From: JANQHS01 sp965267505
Lineage (GTDB): Bacteria; Bacteroidota; Bacteroidia; Cytophagales; CCMP332
Direction: 5' to 3'
Assembly: GCA_965267505.1 (NCBI GenBank)
Contig: OZ254081.1
Location: 2,480,001 to 2,544,000 of the forward strand
Length of the DNA: 64,000 nt
Position numbers and translations under genes: made by a program. Below, in pieces: positions 54,552 to 63,608 of this stretch (its first letter is position 1; each line of letters opens with the position of its first letter). A model generated the notes under the pieces. That model had not been told where the DNA came from. It made no database searches and saw nothing but the letters and a program-made list of their open reading frames with translations.

Positions 54552-55310
54552 ATGAAAAAGGTTGCCTTGGTTTTATCCGGAGGCGGTGCCAGAGGGTTCT
54601 TTCACCTTGGTGTTCTCAAGACTTTTGAAGAGATAGGATTAAAGCCGGATCTTATTCAAGGAACAAGTGCTGGGGCTTTGGTGGGTAGTCTCTATGCAAG
54701 TGGGCTGAAGGCAGAAAGGATCTCTGAGCTTTTTCTTGAATTCGGCTTCCTTAAGCTATTCAGGTTTTCTTTCAACATAAAAGGGTTGATCAGCACCGAT
54801 CCCATGAAAAAAGCCCTTTCCAAATATTTCCCTGAAAATAATTTTGAAGCTCTTGATATCCCTTTAAAAATTGCCTGTACTGACATTAAACAAGGAGTGA
54901 TCCGGTATTTTTCGGAGGGGGAATTATTATCTCCTTTGGTGGCCTCAGCAGCAATACCGGTAATTTTTGAACCTGTTGAGATAGAAGGGAAATCTTATGT
55001 TGACGGCGGGCCGCTGGATAATCTGCCGGTCAAAGAGATCGATCCAAATGAGTACTATATCATGGGGTCAAACTGCAATACCATTTCTTCAATGAAAGGG
55101 GAGATAAATTTTTTCAGTTCTACGGAAAGGTCCTTTTTCCTGGCTGTTTCCGGAAATGTAAATCAAAGCAAGAGCCTGTGTGACTTGATGTTTGAACATC
55201 AGGAAATGGGTCAATACCGAGCAGCAGATCTGAAGCATGGGAAGGAAATGATGAAGCTTGGATACGAAGCTTCTCAGGCTAAAAAAGAAGAACTACTAAA
55301 AATGTGTTAA
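54552..55310 (+). CDS. patatin-like phospholipase
   Basis: The 252-residue protein has the patatin catalytic dyad context. The oxyanion-loop region GGGARGFFHLGVLK lies at ~11-24, the nucleophile elbow is GTSAGALVGSLYASG (Ser near 40), and the catalytic Asp is in DGGPLDNLPV (~151). It is a cytoplasmic lipid acyl hydrolase of the RssA/YlbK-like type. Its ATG directly follows the stop of the MBL gene with no gap, so translation may be coupled. Confidence 0.92.
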   Translation: MKKVALVLSGGGARGFFHLGVLKTFEEIGLKPDLIQGTSAGALVGSLYASGLKAERISELFLEFGFLKLFRFSFNIKGLISTDPMKKALSKYFPENNFEALDIPLKIACTDIKQGVIRYFSEGELLSPLVASAAIPVIFEPVEIEGKSYVDGGPLDNLPVKEIDPNEYYIMGSNCNTISSMKGEINFFSSTERSFFLAVSGNVNQSKSLCDLMFEHQEMGQYRAADLKHGKEMMKLGYEASQAKKEELLKMC

Positions 55311-55344
55311 GCCAATTTTCTAATATTGAAATAAATTGAAACCA

Positions 55345-57024
55345 ATGAACGAGGTGGGAGAAAAGATACGATTTGAAACCATGGGGAAAACCCCAACGGG
55401 AACTCAATTGAATACCAAAGGATGGGTCCAGGAAGCAGCTCTTAGAATGCTTTATAATAACCTTGACCCTGAGGTTGCAGAAAGGCCTGAAGACCTGGTG
55501 GTTTATGGAGGAACGGGAAAAGCAGCCAGGAACTGGGATGCATTTGATCTGATCGTAAAAGGCCTTAAAGATCTTGAAGAAAATGAGACCCTTTTGGTCC
55601 AATCCGGAAAGCCTGTTGGTATTCTGCCTACCCATAAAGATGCTCCTCGAGTCTTGATTTCAAATTCAATGTTGGTTCCGAATTGGGCCAATTGGGAACA
55701 TTTCAGGGAATTGGACAAAAAGGGATTGATGATGTACGGCCAGATGACAGCCGGATCTTGGATCTATATAGGCTCGCAGGGAATTGTCCAGGGGACTTAT
55801 GAAACCTATGCAGCCGTAGCAGCAAAGCATTTCTCAAACTCTTTAAAAGGCACCCTAAATGTTACTGCAGGCCTTGGCGGCATGGGAGGAGCTCAACCTT
55901 TAGCAATAACCATGAATGAAGGAGTTTGCCTAGCTGCGGAAATGGAAGAATGGAGGATCGATAAAAGAATCGAGACCAGGTATTGTGATAAGAAGACCCA
56001 TAGTATCGAAGAGGGAATTCAAATGGCCCTGGATGCTAAGGAAAAGGGCTTAGCAGTCTCCATCGGAGTTGTTTGCAATGTTGTGGACCTACTGCAGGCT
56101 TTGATCGATAAAGGGATCACACCGGACAGCCTTACGGATCAAACTTCAGCCCATGATGAATTGAATGGGTATTGGCCTCAGAATTTGAGTATTGAGGAAG
56201 CCAATGAACTAAGAAAAAGCGATCCGGATAAGTATATCTCCCTTTCCCTTGATACAATGGCCCGCCATGTAGAACAAATGCTTGAGCTCCAAAAAAAAGG
56301 TTCTATCACCTTTGATTATGGAAATAACCTCAGAGGACAGGCACATGATAAAAGGGGAATTAAGAATGCTTTCGATTTTCCTGGATTTGTTCCAGCTTAT
56401 ATCAGGCCACTTTTCTGCGAAGGGAAAGGGCCCTTTAGATGGGCAGCTCTTTCGGGAGATACCGAAGACATTTACAGAACAGATGAAGCCATTCTTGAAT
56501 TGTTTCCGGAAGACCAAGCATTAGCAAGATGGATCAAGATGGCCCAGGAGAGAATTGCTTTTCAGGGTTTGCCTTGTAGAATCTGTTGGTTGCCCCAGGG
56601 AGCCCGACAGAAGGCCGGATTGGCATTCAATGAATTGGTAAGATCCGGAAAAGTAAAAGCACCTATTGTTATTGGAAGAGACCATTTGGATACCGGTTCG
56701 GTAGCTTCCCCAAACAGAGAGACCGAAGCAATGAAGGATGGCTCCGATGCTGTAGCTGACTGGCCGATCTTAAATGCATTGATCAATACGGCAGGAGGAG
56801 CAAGCTGGGTATCAGTTCATCATGGGGGAGGAGTAGGAATGGGTTATTCAATCCATGCCGGTGTCGTGATCGTGGCGGATGGTAGCGATGATGCAGAAAA
56901 AAGACTATCCAGGGTATTGCATAATGACCCGGCCATGGGAGTTATTCGCCATTTGGATGCTGGTTATGATATAGCAAATAATACAGCTAAAGAACACGGA
57001 TTGCGCTTGGAAGATCGTTTGTAA
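55345..57024 (+). CDS. hutU: urocanate hydratase
   Basis: The ~559-residue enzyme converts urocanate to imidazolone propionate in histidine breakdown, using NAD+. Family motifs include VYGGTGKAARNWDAFD, SNSMLVPNWANWEHF, MYGQMTAGSWIYIGSQGI and GLGGMGGAQPLAITMN, then PCRICWLPQGAR and RDHLDTGSVASPNRETE. The catalytic Cys/Arg region is intact. The ATG at 55345 is chosen; a TTG nine bases upstream is possible. Other hut genes are not nearby. Confidence 0.96.
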   Translation: MNEVGEKIRFETMGKTPTGTQLNTKGWVQEAALRMLYNNLDPEVAERPEDLVVYGGTGKAARNWDAFDLIVKGLKDLEENETLLVQSGKPVGILPTHKDAPRVLISNSMLVPNWANWEHFRELDKKGLMMYGQMTAGSWIYIGSQGIVQGTYETYAAVAAKHFSNSLKGTLNVTAGLGGMGGAQPLAITMNEGVCLAAEMEEWRIDKRIETRYCDKKTHSIEEGIQMALDAKEKGLAVSIGVVCNVVDLLQALIDKGITPDSLTDQTSAHDELNGYWPQNLSIEEANELRKSDPDKYISLSLDTMARHVEQMLELQKKGSITFDYGNNLRGQAHDKRGIKNAFDFPGFVPAYIRPLFCEGKGPFRWAALSGDTEDIYRTDEAILELFPEDQALARWIKMAQERIAFQGLPCRICWLPQGARQKAGLAFNELVRSGKVKAPIVIGRDHLDTGSVASPNRETEAMKDGSDAVADWPILNALINTAGGASWVSVHHGGGVGMGYSIHAGVVIVADGSDDAEKRLSRVLHNDPAMGVIRHLDAGYDIANNTAKEHGLRLEDRL

Positions 57025-57032
57025 TTAAATTT

Positions 57033-57641
57033 ATGTCCTTGAAACGAGTCCTTTTATTAGTATTGATCCTTTCCTGCCTTGATGTCCTTGGCCAATCAGG
57101 CTCTACTAGCAAGTTCGACCTGGGGATAAAAGGTGGTGTTAACCTGGCTGGAATAGCCGGGGAATATTCACGTGATATCAAATCCTTATTTAAAGTCAGC
57201 CTCAACGGAGGTGGGTTTGCCAGCTACCCTATATTCAGGGATGAGCTAAGGATCCAGGCAGAAGTATTGTTTTCAGCAAAAGGTTACAAAGCTTCGGTCA
57301 CTGACTCAGTTTTTCTTTCTGATATTACCCATAACCTTTATTACCTTGATCTGCCCCTGGTCTTGAATTACTCCCTGGGCTCCGGATGGGATGTCCATCT
57401 TGGGGTTCAATATTCATTTTTGTTGTTTGAGCAATACGTGAATTTCGACCCTGACCGAAAGGAGCTACTAAAGGTTTCAGATTCAGATCTGGGTATAGCT
57501 GTGGGGTTTAGTTATGATATCGATGAAAGAACCAAAGCTGGTTTCAGATATATCCATGGTATAGAGGATGCTTATGACTTTTCCTCCCGCACAGGCCATA
57601 ACATCTTATTCCAGATATATTTCTCTTATAACTTCCTTTAG
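57033..57641 (+). CDS. outer-membrane beta-barrel protein (PF13568-like)
   Basis: The 202-residue protein has a signal peptide (SLKRVLLLVLILSCLDVLGQ) and barrel strands such as FDLGIKGGVNLAGIAGEY, NLYYLDLPLVLNYSLGSGWDVHLGVQYSF and LGIAVGFSYDI, ending in FSYNFL. This is the PF13568 type of outer-membrane protein common in Bacteroidota. It follows hutU by 8 bases and is the last gene of the run, overlapping convergent tyrS by four bases. Confidence 0.8.
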   Translation: MSLKRVLLLVLILSCLDVLGQSGSTSKFDLGIKGGVNLAGIAGEYSRDIKSLFKVSLNGGGFASYPIFRDELRIQAEVLFSAKGYKASVTDSVFLSDITHNLYYLDLPLVLNYSLGSGWDVHLGVQYSFLLFEQYVNFDPDRKELLKVSDSDLGIAVGFSYDIDERTKAGFRYIHGIEDAYDFSSRTGHNILFQIYFSYNFL

Positions 57642-58927
57642 GAAACCTCTACCAGGTGGTAGTTTTTCTTTCCTTTCTGGACTATCAGATATTTATTTTG
57701 GATCAGCTCAGCTTTTCCATCCCATGAGTTTGGGTCCACTTTTGAGCGGTTAATACTAACTCCGCCCCCCTGGATCATTCTTCTTGCTTCACCTTTGGAG
57801 GCAAATATCTTCCCTTGTGTCTGAACCGATAGAAACTCAGGGAGATCATTTAAGCCTGAGATAGCCGACCTATCGATCTTGACGGATGGTACTCCTTCAA
57901 ATACTTCGAGGAATGTCTTTTCATCGATCACTTTTAGTGCTTCCTGTGGATTCTTACCGAAAAGTATCTCCGAAGCTGCTGTTGCTGAATCCAATTCTTG
58001 CTTTGAATGAACCCGTTCGGTAAGTTCCCTTGCTAGGGATAGTTGAAGGGCCCTTGAAGCAGGGTTATCCTTTTGCTCTTTTTCCAAGGCCTCGATTTCC
58101 TCCCTTGATTTCAAGGAATAAACTCGGTTCAGCTTCAATACATCTTCATCAGATACGTTCAGGAAGTACTGATAGAATTTATAGGGGCTGGTCATCGAAG
58201 GATCTAACCAAATATTACCTTCTTCGGTCTTACCGAACTTGGAGCCATCTGCTTTTGTAAGAAGTGGGCCTACCATTCCAAAGACATCATTACCGTTTTT
58301 CCTCCTGATCAATTCAGACCCGGTAACGATATTTCCCCATTGGTCAGAACCACCCATTTGAAGGGTACATTCATGGCTTTCATTTAATACCATGAAATCG
58401 TAAGCCTGCATAAGCTGATAGGAGAATTCAGTATATGAAATACCGGTTTCCATCCTTTTTTTCACCGACTCCTTTGCCATCATGTAATTGACGGAGATTA
58501 GCTTTCCGGCCTCTCTCAAAAATTCAATGTATCCCAACCCTTTGAACCAGTCATAATTGTTCAGAAGTTTTGCGGGGTTAGAATTAGAATTGCTTTCAAA
58601 ATCGAGGAATCTTTTGAGCTGCTCACCGACCTTCTTCTCATTATACCTCAACTCATCTTCGGTCATAAATTTTCTTTCCTCGGATTTCCCTGAAGGATCA
58701 CCAACCATTCCGGTTGCACCCCCAACCAAGGCAATGGGATGATGACCAGCATTTTGAAAATGAACGAGGATCATTACCGTTGCAAGACTTCCAATATGCA
58801 AGGAAGGAGCAGTGGGGTCAAATCCTACGTAACCATAAGCGGGTCCTTTGTTCAGGTGTTCCTCTGTACCCGGCATAATATCCGCAAGCATTCCTCTCCA
58901 CTTAAATTCTTCAACGATGTTGCTCAT
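57638..58927 (-). CDS. tyrS: tyrosyl-tRNA synthetase
   Basis: The 429-residue class I synthetase has the HIGH-like PSLHIGSLATV and KMSKS-like ADGSKFGKTEEG, the tyrosine site (QLMQAYDFMVLNE and QMGGSDQWGNI) and a C-terminal S4 RNA-binding domain (RRMIQGGGVSINRSKVD). Length and order are normal. It charges tRNA-Tyr in the cytoplasm. It ends four bases inside the convergent barrel gene. Confidence 0.97.
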   Translation of the reverse strand: MSNIVEEFKWRGMLADIMPGTEEHLNKGPAYGYVGFDPTAPSLHIGSLATVMILVHFQNAGHHPIALVGGATGMVGDPSGKSEERKFMTEDELRYNEKKVGEQLKRFLDFESNSNSNPAKLLNNYDWFKGLGYIEFLREAGKLISVNYMMAKESVKKRMETGISYTEFSYQLMQAYDFMVLNESHECTLQMGGSDQWGNIVTGSELIRRKNGNDVFGMVGPLLTKADGSKFGKTEEGNIWLDPSMTSPYKFYQYFLNVSDEDVLKLNRVYSLKSREEIEALEKEQKDNPASRALQLSLARELTERVHSKQELDSATAASEILFGKNPQEALKVIDEKTFLEVFEGVPSVKIDRSAISGLNDLPEFLSVQTQGKIFASKGEARRMIQGGGVSINRSKVDPNSWDGKAELIQNKYLIVQKGKKNYHLVEVS

Positions 58928-58936
58928 TCTTAAATC

Positions 58937-60049
58937 TTATCTTTTTATTGAAAATCTACCTCGAGCCAGGGTTGTTTTCTGGCTTTCAATCTGGATGAAA
59001 TGATTTCCTTCACTCAAATGACCGATCACGATTCCATTTACAGGTTCATAAATTCCTAGAGCTTCCAATTTGCCACTAACTGAAAAAATCCTATAAGTAT
59101 TCCCAGAATAGTCCTTGCCTTTTAGAAATATCCGGTCCTCGGCAGGGTTTGGGAAAAGGATCAAATTCTCAACAAGATCATCCTTTTGGAAAAGCCCCAA
59201 TTTTATGGGAGGTTCTGATTGATATGTGTTACCAATAACATCTCCTGTCGAGTCGAGTTGAAAGGTCAGGACCGGGTAATCCTTATTCTTTCCGTAATAA
59301 TTTACCGAACGAAGTTCAAGGGGAGGAACAATTTGTCCTGGTACGGGAACCCAAATGAATACGTTAGGAAAAAGCTCTATACGGGCCATTAAGGAAAAGC
59401 TCAGCCTCTGCAAGGTTTCGACCCTTAAAACCTGTAGTGATGAAGTATCAATGTTCAAATCCCCATACCCATTTACGGAATCCCATTGGTCAACCGTATA
59501 AGTAACCTGAATGGAATCGACATAGGTTGGACTTCCTCCAAGATCGATGGTGTCTTCCAAAGGAAAGGTAATAGAACCTGTTCCGTTTGATTGAAAATCA
59601 TCTCCAAAATTCGTTGGAAACTCAAGTATCGTGATAGCGGGATTGATACTCAATGCTGCATCGGAGAAGAAGGAATCCAGGTCGAGATTGAATCCGTTGG
59701 CCAATAAGGAGGCAGAAGATTTGTCAAAAAAACTGTAACTCGGACCTTGCTTTACTGAAAGATTGGAGCTTGGGAAATTACTCGCATAAGGTGTATTAGA
59801 GGGAAGTAGAAATTCTACCGTGTCCGGTACTCCCAGTGGTGAAAGGGAAAATGTCCAGGTCATAGCAGCACCCTTTTGTCCAGGTGATACCGAACCCACA
59901 TAGCTCGTATCTATTTCAAGAATGACTGTTGACCCGATATCCCCAAAATCTCCCTGGTCCAGGATTATTTGGGCATTCAACGAAAAAAGGCCTGAAATCA
60001 GTATCAAAACGATTGAATTGAAAAGGATTTTATTGGCTTTGCTGAACAT
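58937..60049 (-). CDS. T9SS-exported hypothetical protein
   Basis: The 370-residue protein has a signal peptide (FNSIVLILISGLFSLNAQ), a beta-rich body rich in Ser/Thr/Asp, and a T9SS sorting domain at the C-terminus (LILFPNPAEDRIFLKG, RIFSVSGKLEALGI, EGNHFIQIE). The body resembles other Bacteroidota secreted proteins of unknown function. Its start codon lies only four bases after a TATATTTG box and the gene is divergent from holA. Confidence 0.85.
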   Translation of the reverse strand: MFSKANKILFNSIVLILISGLFSLNAQIILDQGDFGDIGSTVILEIDTSYVGSVSPGQKGAAMTWTFSLSPLGVPDTVEFLLPSNTPYASNFPSSNLSVKQGPSYSFFDKSSASLLANGFNLDLDSFFSDAALSINPAITILEFPTNFGDDFQSNGTGSITFPLEDTIDLGGSPTYVDSIQVTYTVDQWDSVNGYGDLNIDTSSLQVLRVETLQRLSFSLMARIELFPNVFIWVPVPGQIVPPLELRSVNYYGKNKDYPVLTFQLDSTGDVIGNTYQSEPPIKLGLFQKDDLVENLILFPNPAEDRIFLKGKDYSGNTYRIFSVSGKLEALGIYEPVNGIVIGHLSEGNHFIQIESQKTTLARGRFSIKR

Positions 60050-60053
60050 TTTG

Positions 60054-60061
60054 CAAATATA
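60054..60061 (-). promoter_or_regulatory. putative -7 box for the T9SS gene (near-leaderless)
   Basis: TATATTTG on the minus strand matches TAnnTTTG. It ends four bases before the ATG at 60049, leaving almost no space for a leader. Confidence 0.4.
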
Positions 60062-60118
60062 GTCAGGGGCATCTTGTATTTTGAATTCCCTTTGTCAACT
60101 TTTGCGCGAATAGAGGGT

Positions 60119-61135
60119 ATGGATAATTACGATCAGATCTGTAGTGATATTTCTCAAGGAAAGTTTTCCCCGATCTATTTTCTAAGCGGAGAGGAACCAT
60201 TTTTTATTGATAGGATCACCCAGTTGATTGAGGAAAATGCTTTGGAAGAATCCCAAAAGGGATTCAATCAGGTCATCGCTTATGGTAGAGACGGCAACCT
60301 GGAGCAGGTGCTTGGCAATGCTAGAAAATTCCCTGTGATGTCGGACCGCCAGGTGATCATTGTGAAAGAGGCTCAGGAACTTCAGGACCTGTCATCAAAG
60401 GACAAAGTAGAATTACTCATCCATTATGTTCAGAATTTAAATCCATCTTCAATTCTTGTTTTCTGTTATAAATACAAAAAATTAACACCCAAGAGCCCTT
60501 TAAGAGCGGCTATTCAAAAGGCAGGAGTATTTTTTGAGACTAAGAAGATCTGGGATAACCAATTGCCACGATACATAAAGGCTATGGTCCATGAGGAAGG
60601 ATTGAAGCTTAATGAAAAGGCAATTGATGTCTTATTTGAGTTGGTGGGGAATGATCTTGAAAGGCTACATAATGAGATCCAAAAGCTGAAACTAATTGAC
60701 GATCATGAAGAGGTCCTGGATGATCGTATGATCATGAAGTACATAGGTTCCAGCAATACCTATTCTATCATTGACCTTCACCAGGCTATCGCCCATCGAA
60801 AAAGCGAAAGGGTCATGCAAATGGCTTTGACCATGTATGATGGTGAAAAGGCTGAGCTTCTTCCTTTGATTGCCTCCCTTTATAAGTACTTCTCAAGAAT
60901 CCTGGAAGCTCATAGATCGGGAAAGACGGATCCAAATGGAATTCAAAATGCGTTGAAGGTTAACTTTTACCAGGCTCAGGATCTTACAGCAGCCATTTAC
61001 AATTACCCAGAACCTAAAGTGGTTTCATTCTTTGAGTATTTGCTTGAGGCTGACAAACAGATCAAAGGTGTTTCTGAAAGACAGGTAAGTACACGTGAGA
61101 TACTGCAGGAAATGCTTGGAAAGATCCTGTCCTAG
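60119..61135 (+). CDS. holA: DNA polymerase III subunit delta
   Basis: The ~338-residue protein matches HolA, the clamp-loader delta subunit. The N-terminal region has FSPIYFLSGEEPFFIDRITQ, and the middle has NPSSILVFCYKYKKL, ISSNTYSI-like SSNTYSIIDLHQAIA and the C-terminal helical collar region. No Walker A motif is present, as expected for delta. I choose the ATG at 60119; a longer frame starts upstream but lacks family support. It ends before the second TonB receptor. Confidence 0.92.
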   Translation: MDNYDQICSDISQGKFSPIYFLSGEEPFFIDRITQLIEENALEESQKGFNQVIAYGRDGNLEQVLGNARKFPVMSDRQVIIVKEAQELQDLSSKDKVELLIHYVQNLNPSSILVFCYKYKKLTPKSPLRAAIQKAGVFFETKKIWDNQLPRYIKAMVHEEGLKLNEKAIDVLFELVGNDLERLHNEIQKLKLIDDHEEVLDDRMIMKYIGSSNTYSIIDLHQAIAHRKSERVMQMALTMYDGEKAELLPLIASLYKYFSRILEAHRSGKTDPNGIQNALKVNFYQAQDLTAAIYNYPEPKVVSFFEYLLEADKQIKGVSERQVSTREILQEMLGKILS

Positions 61136-61206
61136 TTCCCATTCTTATACCACTTACATAAATCCTTGAGCTTTTGAATAATTATACCATTAAATGAGGG
61201 TTCTTC

Positions 61207-61231
61207 GTTAGGGTGATAACCCCTTTTTTAT
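61207..61231 (+). terminator. weak terminator-like hairpin after holA
   Basis: GGGT / ACCC around GATA is followed by CTTTTTT. The stem is short, so it is an uncertain terminator. It overlaps the start of a promoter-like box. Confidence 0.4.
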
Positions 61232-61238
61232 AGTTTTG
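61231..61238 (+). promoter_or_regulatory. putative -7 box for the second TonB receptor
   Basis: TAGTTTTG matches TAnnTTTG. The TTG at 61236 lies inside this box, so the ATG at 61266 is the better start of the receptor. Confidence 0.4.
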
Positions 61239-61265
61239 GCCTTTTATTTAGAGAATCCCTCAGGA

Positions 61266-63602
61266 ATGACCAGAAAGGCTGTTTTCTTTATCCTTCTACT
61301 TGCAATTTCAACATTAGGTATGGCTCAATCTTCCAATAAATTGGGAGAGATTCGCGGATTTGTGACCGATGCCAACAACGGTGAGCCGGTGATCTTCACC
61401 ACCGTTTTTCTGGACGGAACCCAGTTTGGGATCACTACGGACCTTAACGGATACTTTTCAATTACCAAGGTTCCCGCAGGTACCTACACCTTGAAGGTTA
61501 ACAGCGTTGAATATGATGATTATACAGAATCAGTTACTCTTGCTGAAGGCCAAATAATTACCAAGCAGATTCAATTAAGCGAAAGCAATGTCCAACTTCA
61601 AGAGGTTGTGGTGACTGGGAGGAAAGCTGAAAGGCAGGAAAATGTTGAGGTATCTATTACGGCTGTCAAGCCAAAAGAAATCCAGGCACTTCCCAGCGTG
61701 GGTGGTGAGCCTGACCTTGCTCAGTACATCCAAACCCTTCCCGGTGTTGTTTTCACGGGAGACCAAGGCGGACAATTATTTATCCGGGGAGGATCTCCCG
61801 TCCAAAACCTTATCATCATGGATGGCTTGGTTCTTTATAACCCCTTTCACTCCATTGGTCTCTATTCGATCTTCGATACAGACATCCTTAAGAACGTCAA
61901 TGTGTATACCGGTGGCTTCAATGCAGAATATGGCGGAAGGACTTCGGCGGTAATTGATGTTGCAACCAAGGACGGTAATAAGAACAGGCTTGGTGGTAAA
62001 TTCTCGGTAAACCCCTTCACCGCCAAAGCCCAATTGGAAGGACCAATTAAAAGAGGACAAGGGGGAGCTGGTTCATCTTTCATCCTTAATTATAGGACAT
62101 CATATTTGGATGAATCTTCCAAGATATTTTATCCTCAGGTAAATGATGGAGACGGACTTCCATTCAGTTTCAATGACTTTTTCGGAAAAGTAACGCTTGC
62201 TTCTAAAGGAGGAAGTAAGGTAAGTGGGTCTTATTTCAATTTCAGGGACCGGGCAGGGCTTCAGGATGATGCAAGCCTCGAATGGTCACAGCAGGGTGCA
62301 GGACTCAAATTCATTTTCCTACCCGGAAGATCATCAGTACTGATGAGCGGATCTTTTGGCTTCTCAGATTATGATATCACCATTGATGAAGCATCTCAAG
62401 CTACAAGAACCTCTGGAATCACCAGTTACAACTTTAATCTTGATTTCACCTATTTCATTCAGAAGAGTGAGATCAAATACGGGATCCAATACCTGGGTAA
62501 CACAACTTCTTTCAGGACCCGAACACCAACGAATCAGATCGTAGATGAAACCTCCAACAATACTGAGATCTCAGGGTTTGCAAAATTCAGGATCGTTAGA
62601 CCAAGGTTTGTAATTGAACCAAGTGCGAGACTTCATTATTACGCTTCTCTTGCTCAAATGAGTCCTGAGATCCGGCTAGGAGGTAAGGTGAATGTTACCA
62701 CCGACTTCAGGTTGAAATTTGCTGTCGGTAACTACTCGCAGAATCTAATCGCGACAAGATCAGACAGGGACGTAGTTAACTTATTCGCTGGTTATATCAG
62801 TAGCCCAGGGCAGGTTTTTGATCAAAATCGTGATAATGTGAACGATAAGCTGCAAAGGGCATGGCATTACATAGGTGGTGTCGAGTTTGATCTTTTGGGA
62901 GATAAGGTGGAGGTCAACATTGAGGCCTATGCGAAGAACTTTACCCAGAACATAAATGTAAACCGCTTAAAGATCTATCCGGACGATCCAACCTTTATTA
63001 CCGAAACGGGGATCTCTTCTGGTATTGACTTCTTAATCAAGTACGGATACAACAACATATTCGTTCAGGCCGGATACTCCTACGGATGGAATGATAGGAA
63101 TGGACCAATAGGTGATGGGATCGTAAGAGCTAACTCTTCTGCTACCAATTTATCCGAGCCCATTGCCTATGGAGATTATAACCCATCCTTCGACAGAAGG
63201 CATAATATCAACCTCTTGTTTTCCTACAACTTTGGTAACAACAAAAGCTGGGAATTCAGCACTCGTTATAATATAGGTTCCGGCTTTCCGTTTACACAAA
63301 CCAGCGGGTTCTACGAAAATTTGAGTCTGACTTCGACAGGTGGAAACAACCCATTATCACAGAATGGAACACTGGGAATAATTTATTCCGATTTGAACGG
63401 CGGAAGGCTCCCTTGGTATCACAGACTTGATGTTTCTTTGAAGAAAAGTTACGAATTGGGACCCAATTCGAAATTGGAGATCGTTGCAAGTATTATCAAC
63501 ATGTACAATAGGGAAAATTTATTTTACTTTGACCGAGTTACCGGGCAACGTGTCAATCAATTACCTTTCCTTCCCAGTTTGGGAGCCTCGTTTAGTTTCT
63601 GA
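61266..63602 (+). CDS. TonB-dependent receptor with carboxypeptidase-like N-terminal domain
   Basis: The ~778-residue protein has a signal peptide (TRKAVFFILLLAISTLGMAQ) and a CarboxypepD-regulatory-like domain (~30-110, GEIRGFVTDANNGEPVI and YFSITKVPAGTYTLKV). The plug domain (~120-250) has LPGVVFTGDQGGQLFIRGG and GGFNAEYGGRTSAVIDVATKD. A large barrel ends in a terminal aromatic (LGASFSF). The family is the FhuA-like/Oar-like group, not SusC. The substrate is not evident. The downstream gene overlaps closely and may be a partner. Confidence 0.9.
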   Translation: MTRKAVFFILLLAISTLGMAQSSNKLGEIRGFVTDANNGEPVIFTTVFLDGTQFGITTDLNGYFSITKVPAGTYTLKVNSVEYDDYTESVTLAEGQIITKQIQLSESNVQLQEVVVTGRKAERQENVEVSITAVKPKEIQALPSVGGEPDLAQYIQTLPGVVFTGDQGGQLFIRGGSPVQNLIIMDGLVLYNPFHSIGLYSIFDTDILKNVNVYTGGFNAEYGGRTSAVIDVATKDGNKNRLGGKFSVNPFTAKAQLEGPIKRGQGGAGSSFILNYRTSYLDESSKIFYPQVNDGDGLPFSFNDFFGKVTLASKGGSKVSGSYFNFRDRAGLQDDASLEWSQQGAGLKFIFLPGRSSVLMSGSFGFSDYDITIDEASQATRTSGITSYNFNLDFTYFIQKSEIKYGIQYLGNTTSFRTRTPTNQIVDETSNNTEISGFAKFRIVRPRFVIEPSARLHYYASLAQMSPEIRLGGKVNVTTDFRLKFAVGNYSQNLIATRSDRDVVNLFAGYISSPGQVFDQNRDNVNDKLQRAWHYIGGVEFDLLGDKVEVNIEAYAKNFTQNINVNRLKIYPDDPTFITETGISSGIDFLIKYGYNNIFVQAGYSYGWNDRNGPIGDGIVRANSSATNLSEPIAYGDYNPSFDRRHNINLLFSYNFGNNKSWEFSTRYNIGSGFPFTQTSGFYENLSLTSTGGNNPLSQNGTLGIIYSDLNGGRLPWYHRLDVSLKKSYELGPNSKLEIVASIINMYNRENLFYFDRVTGQRVNQLPFLPSLGASFSF

Positions 63603-63608
63603 TAGTTA

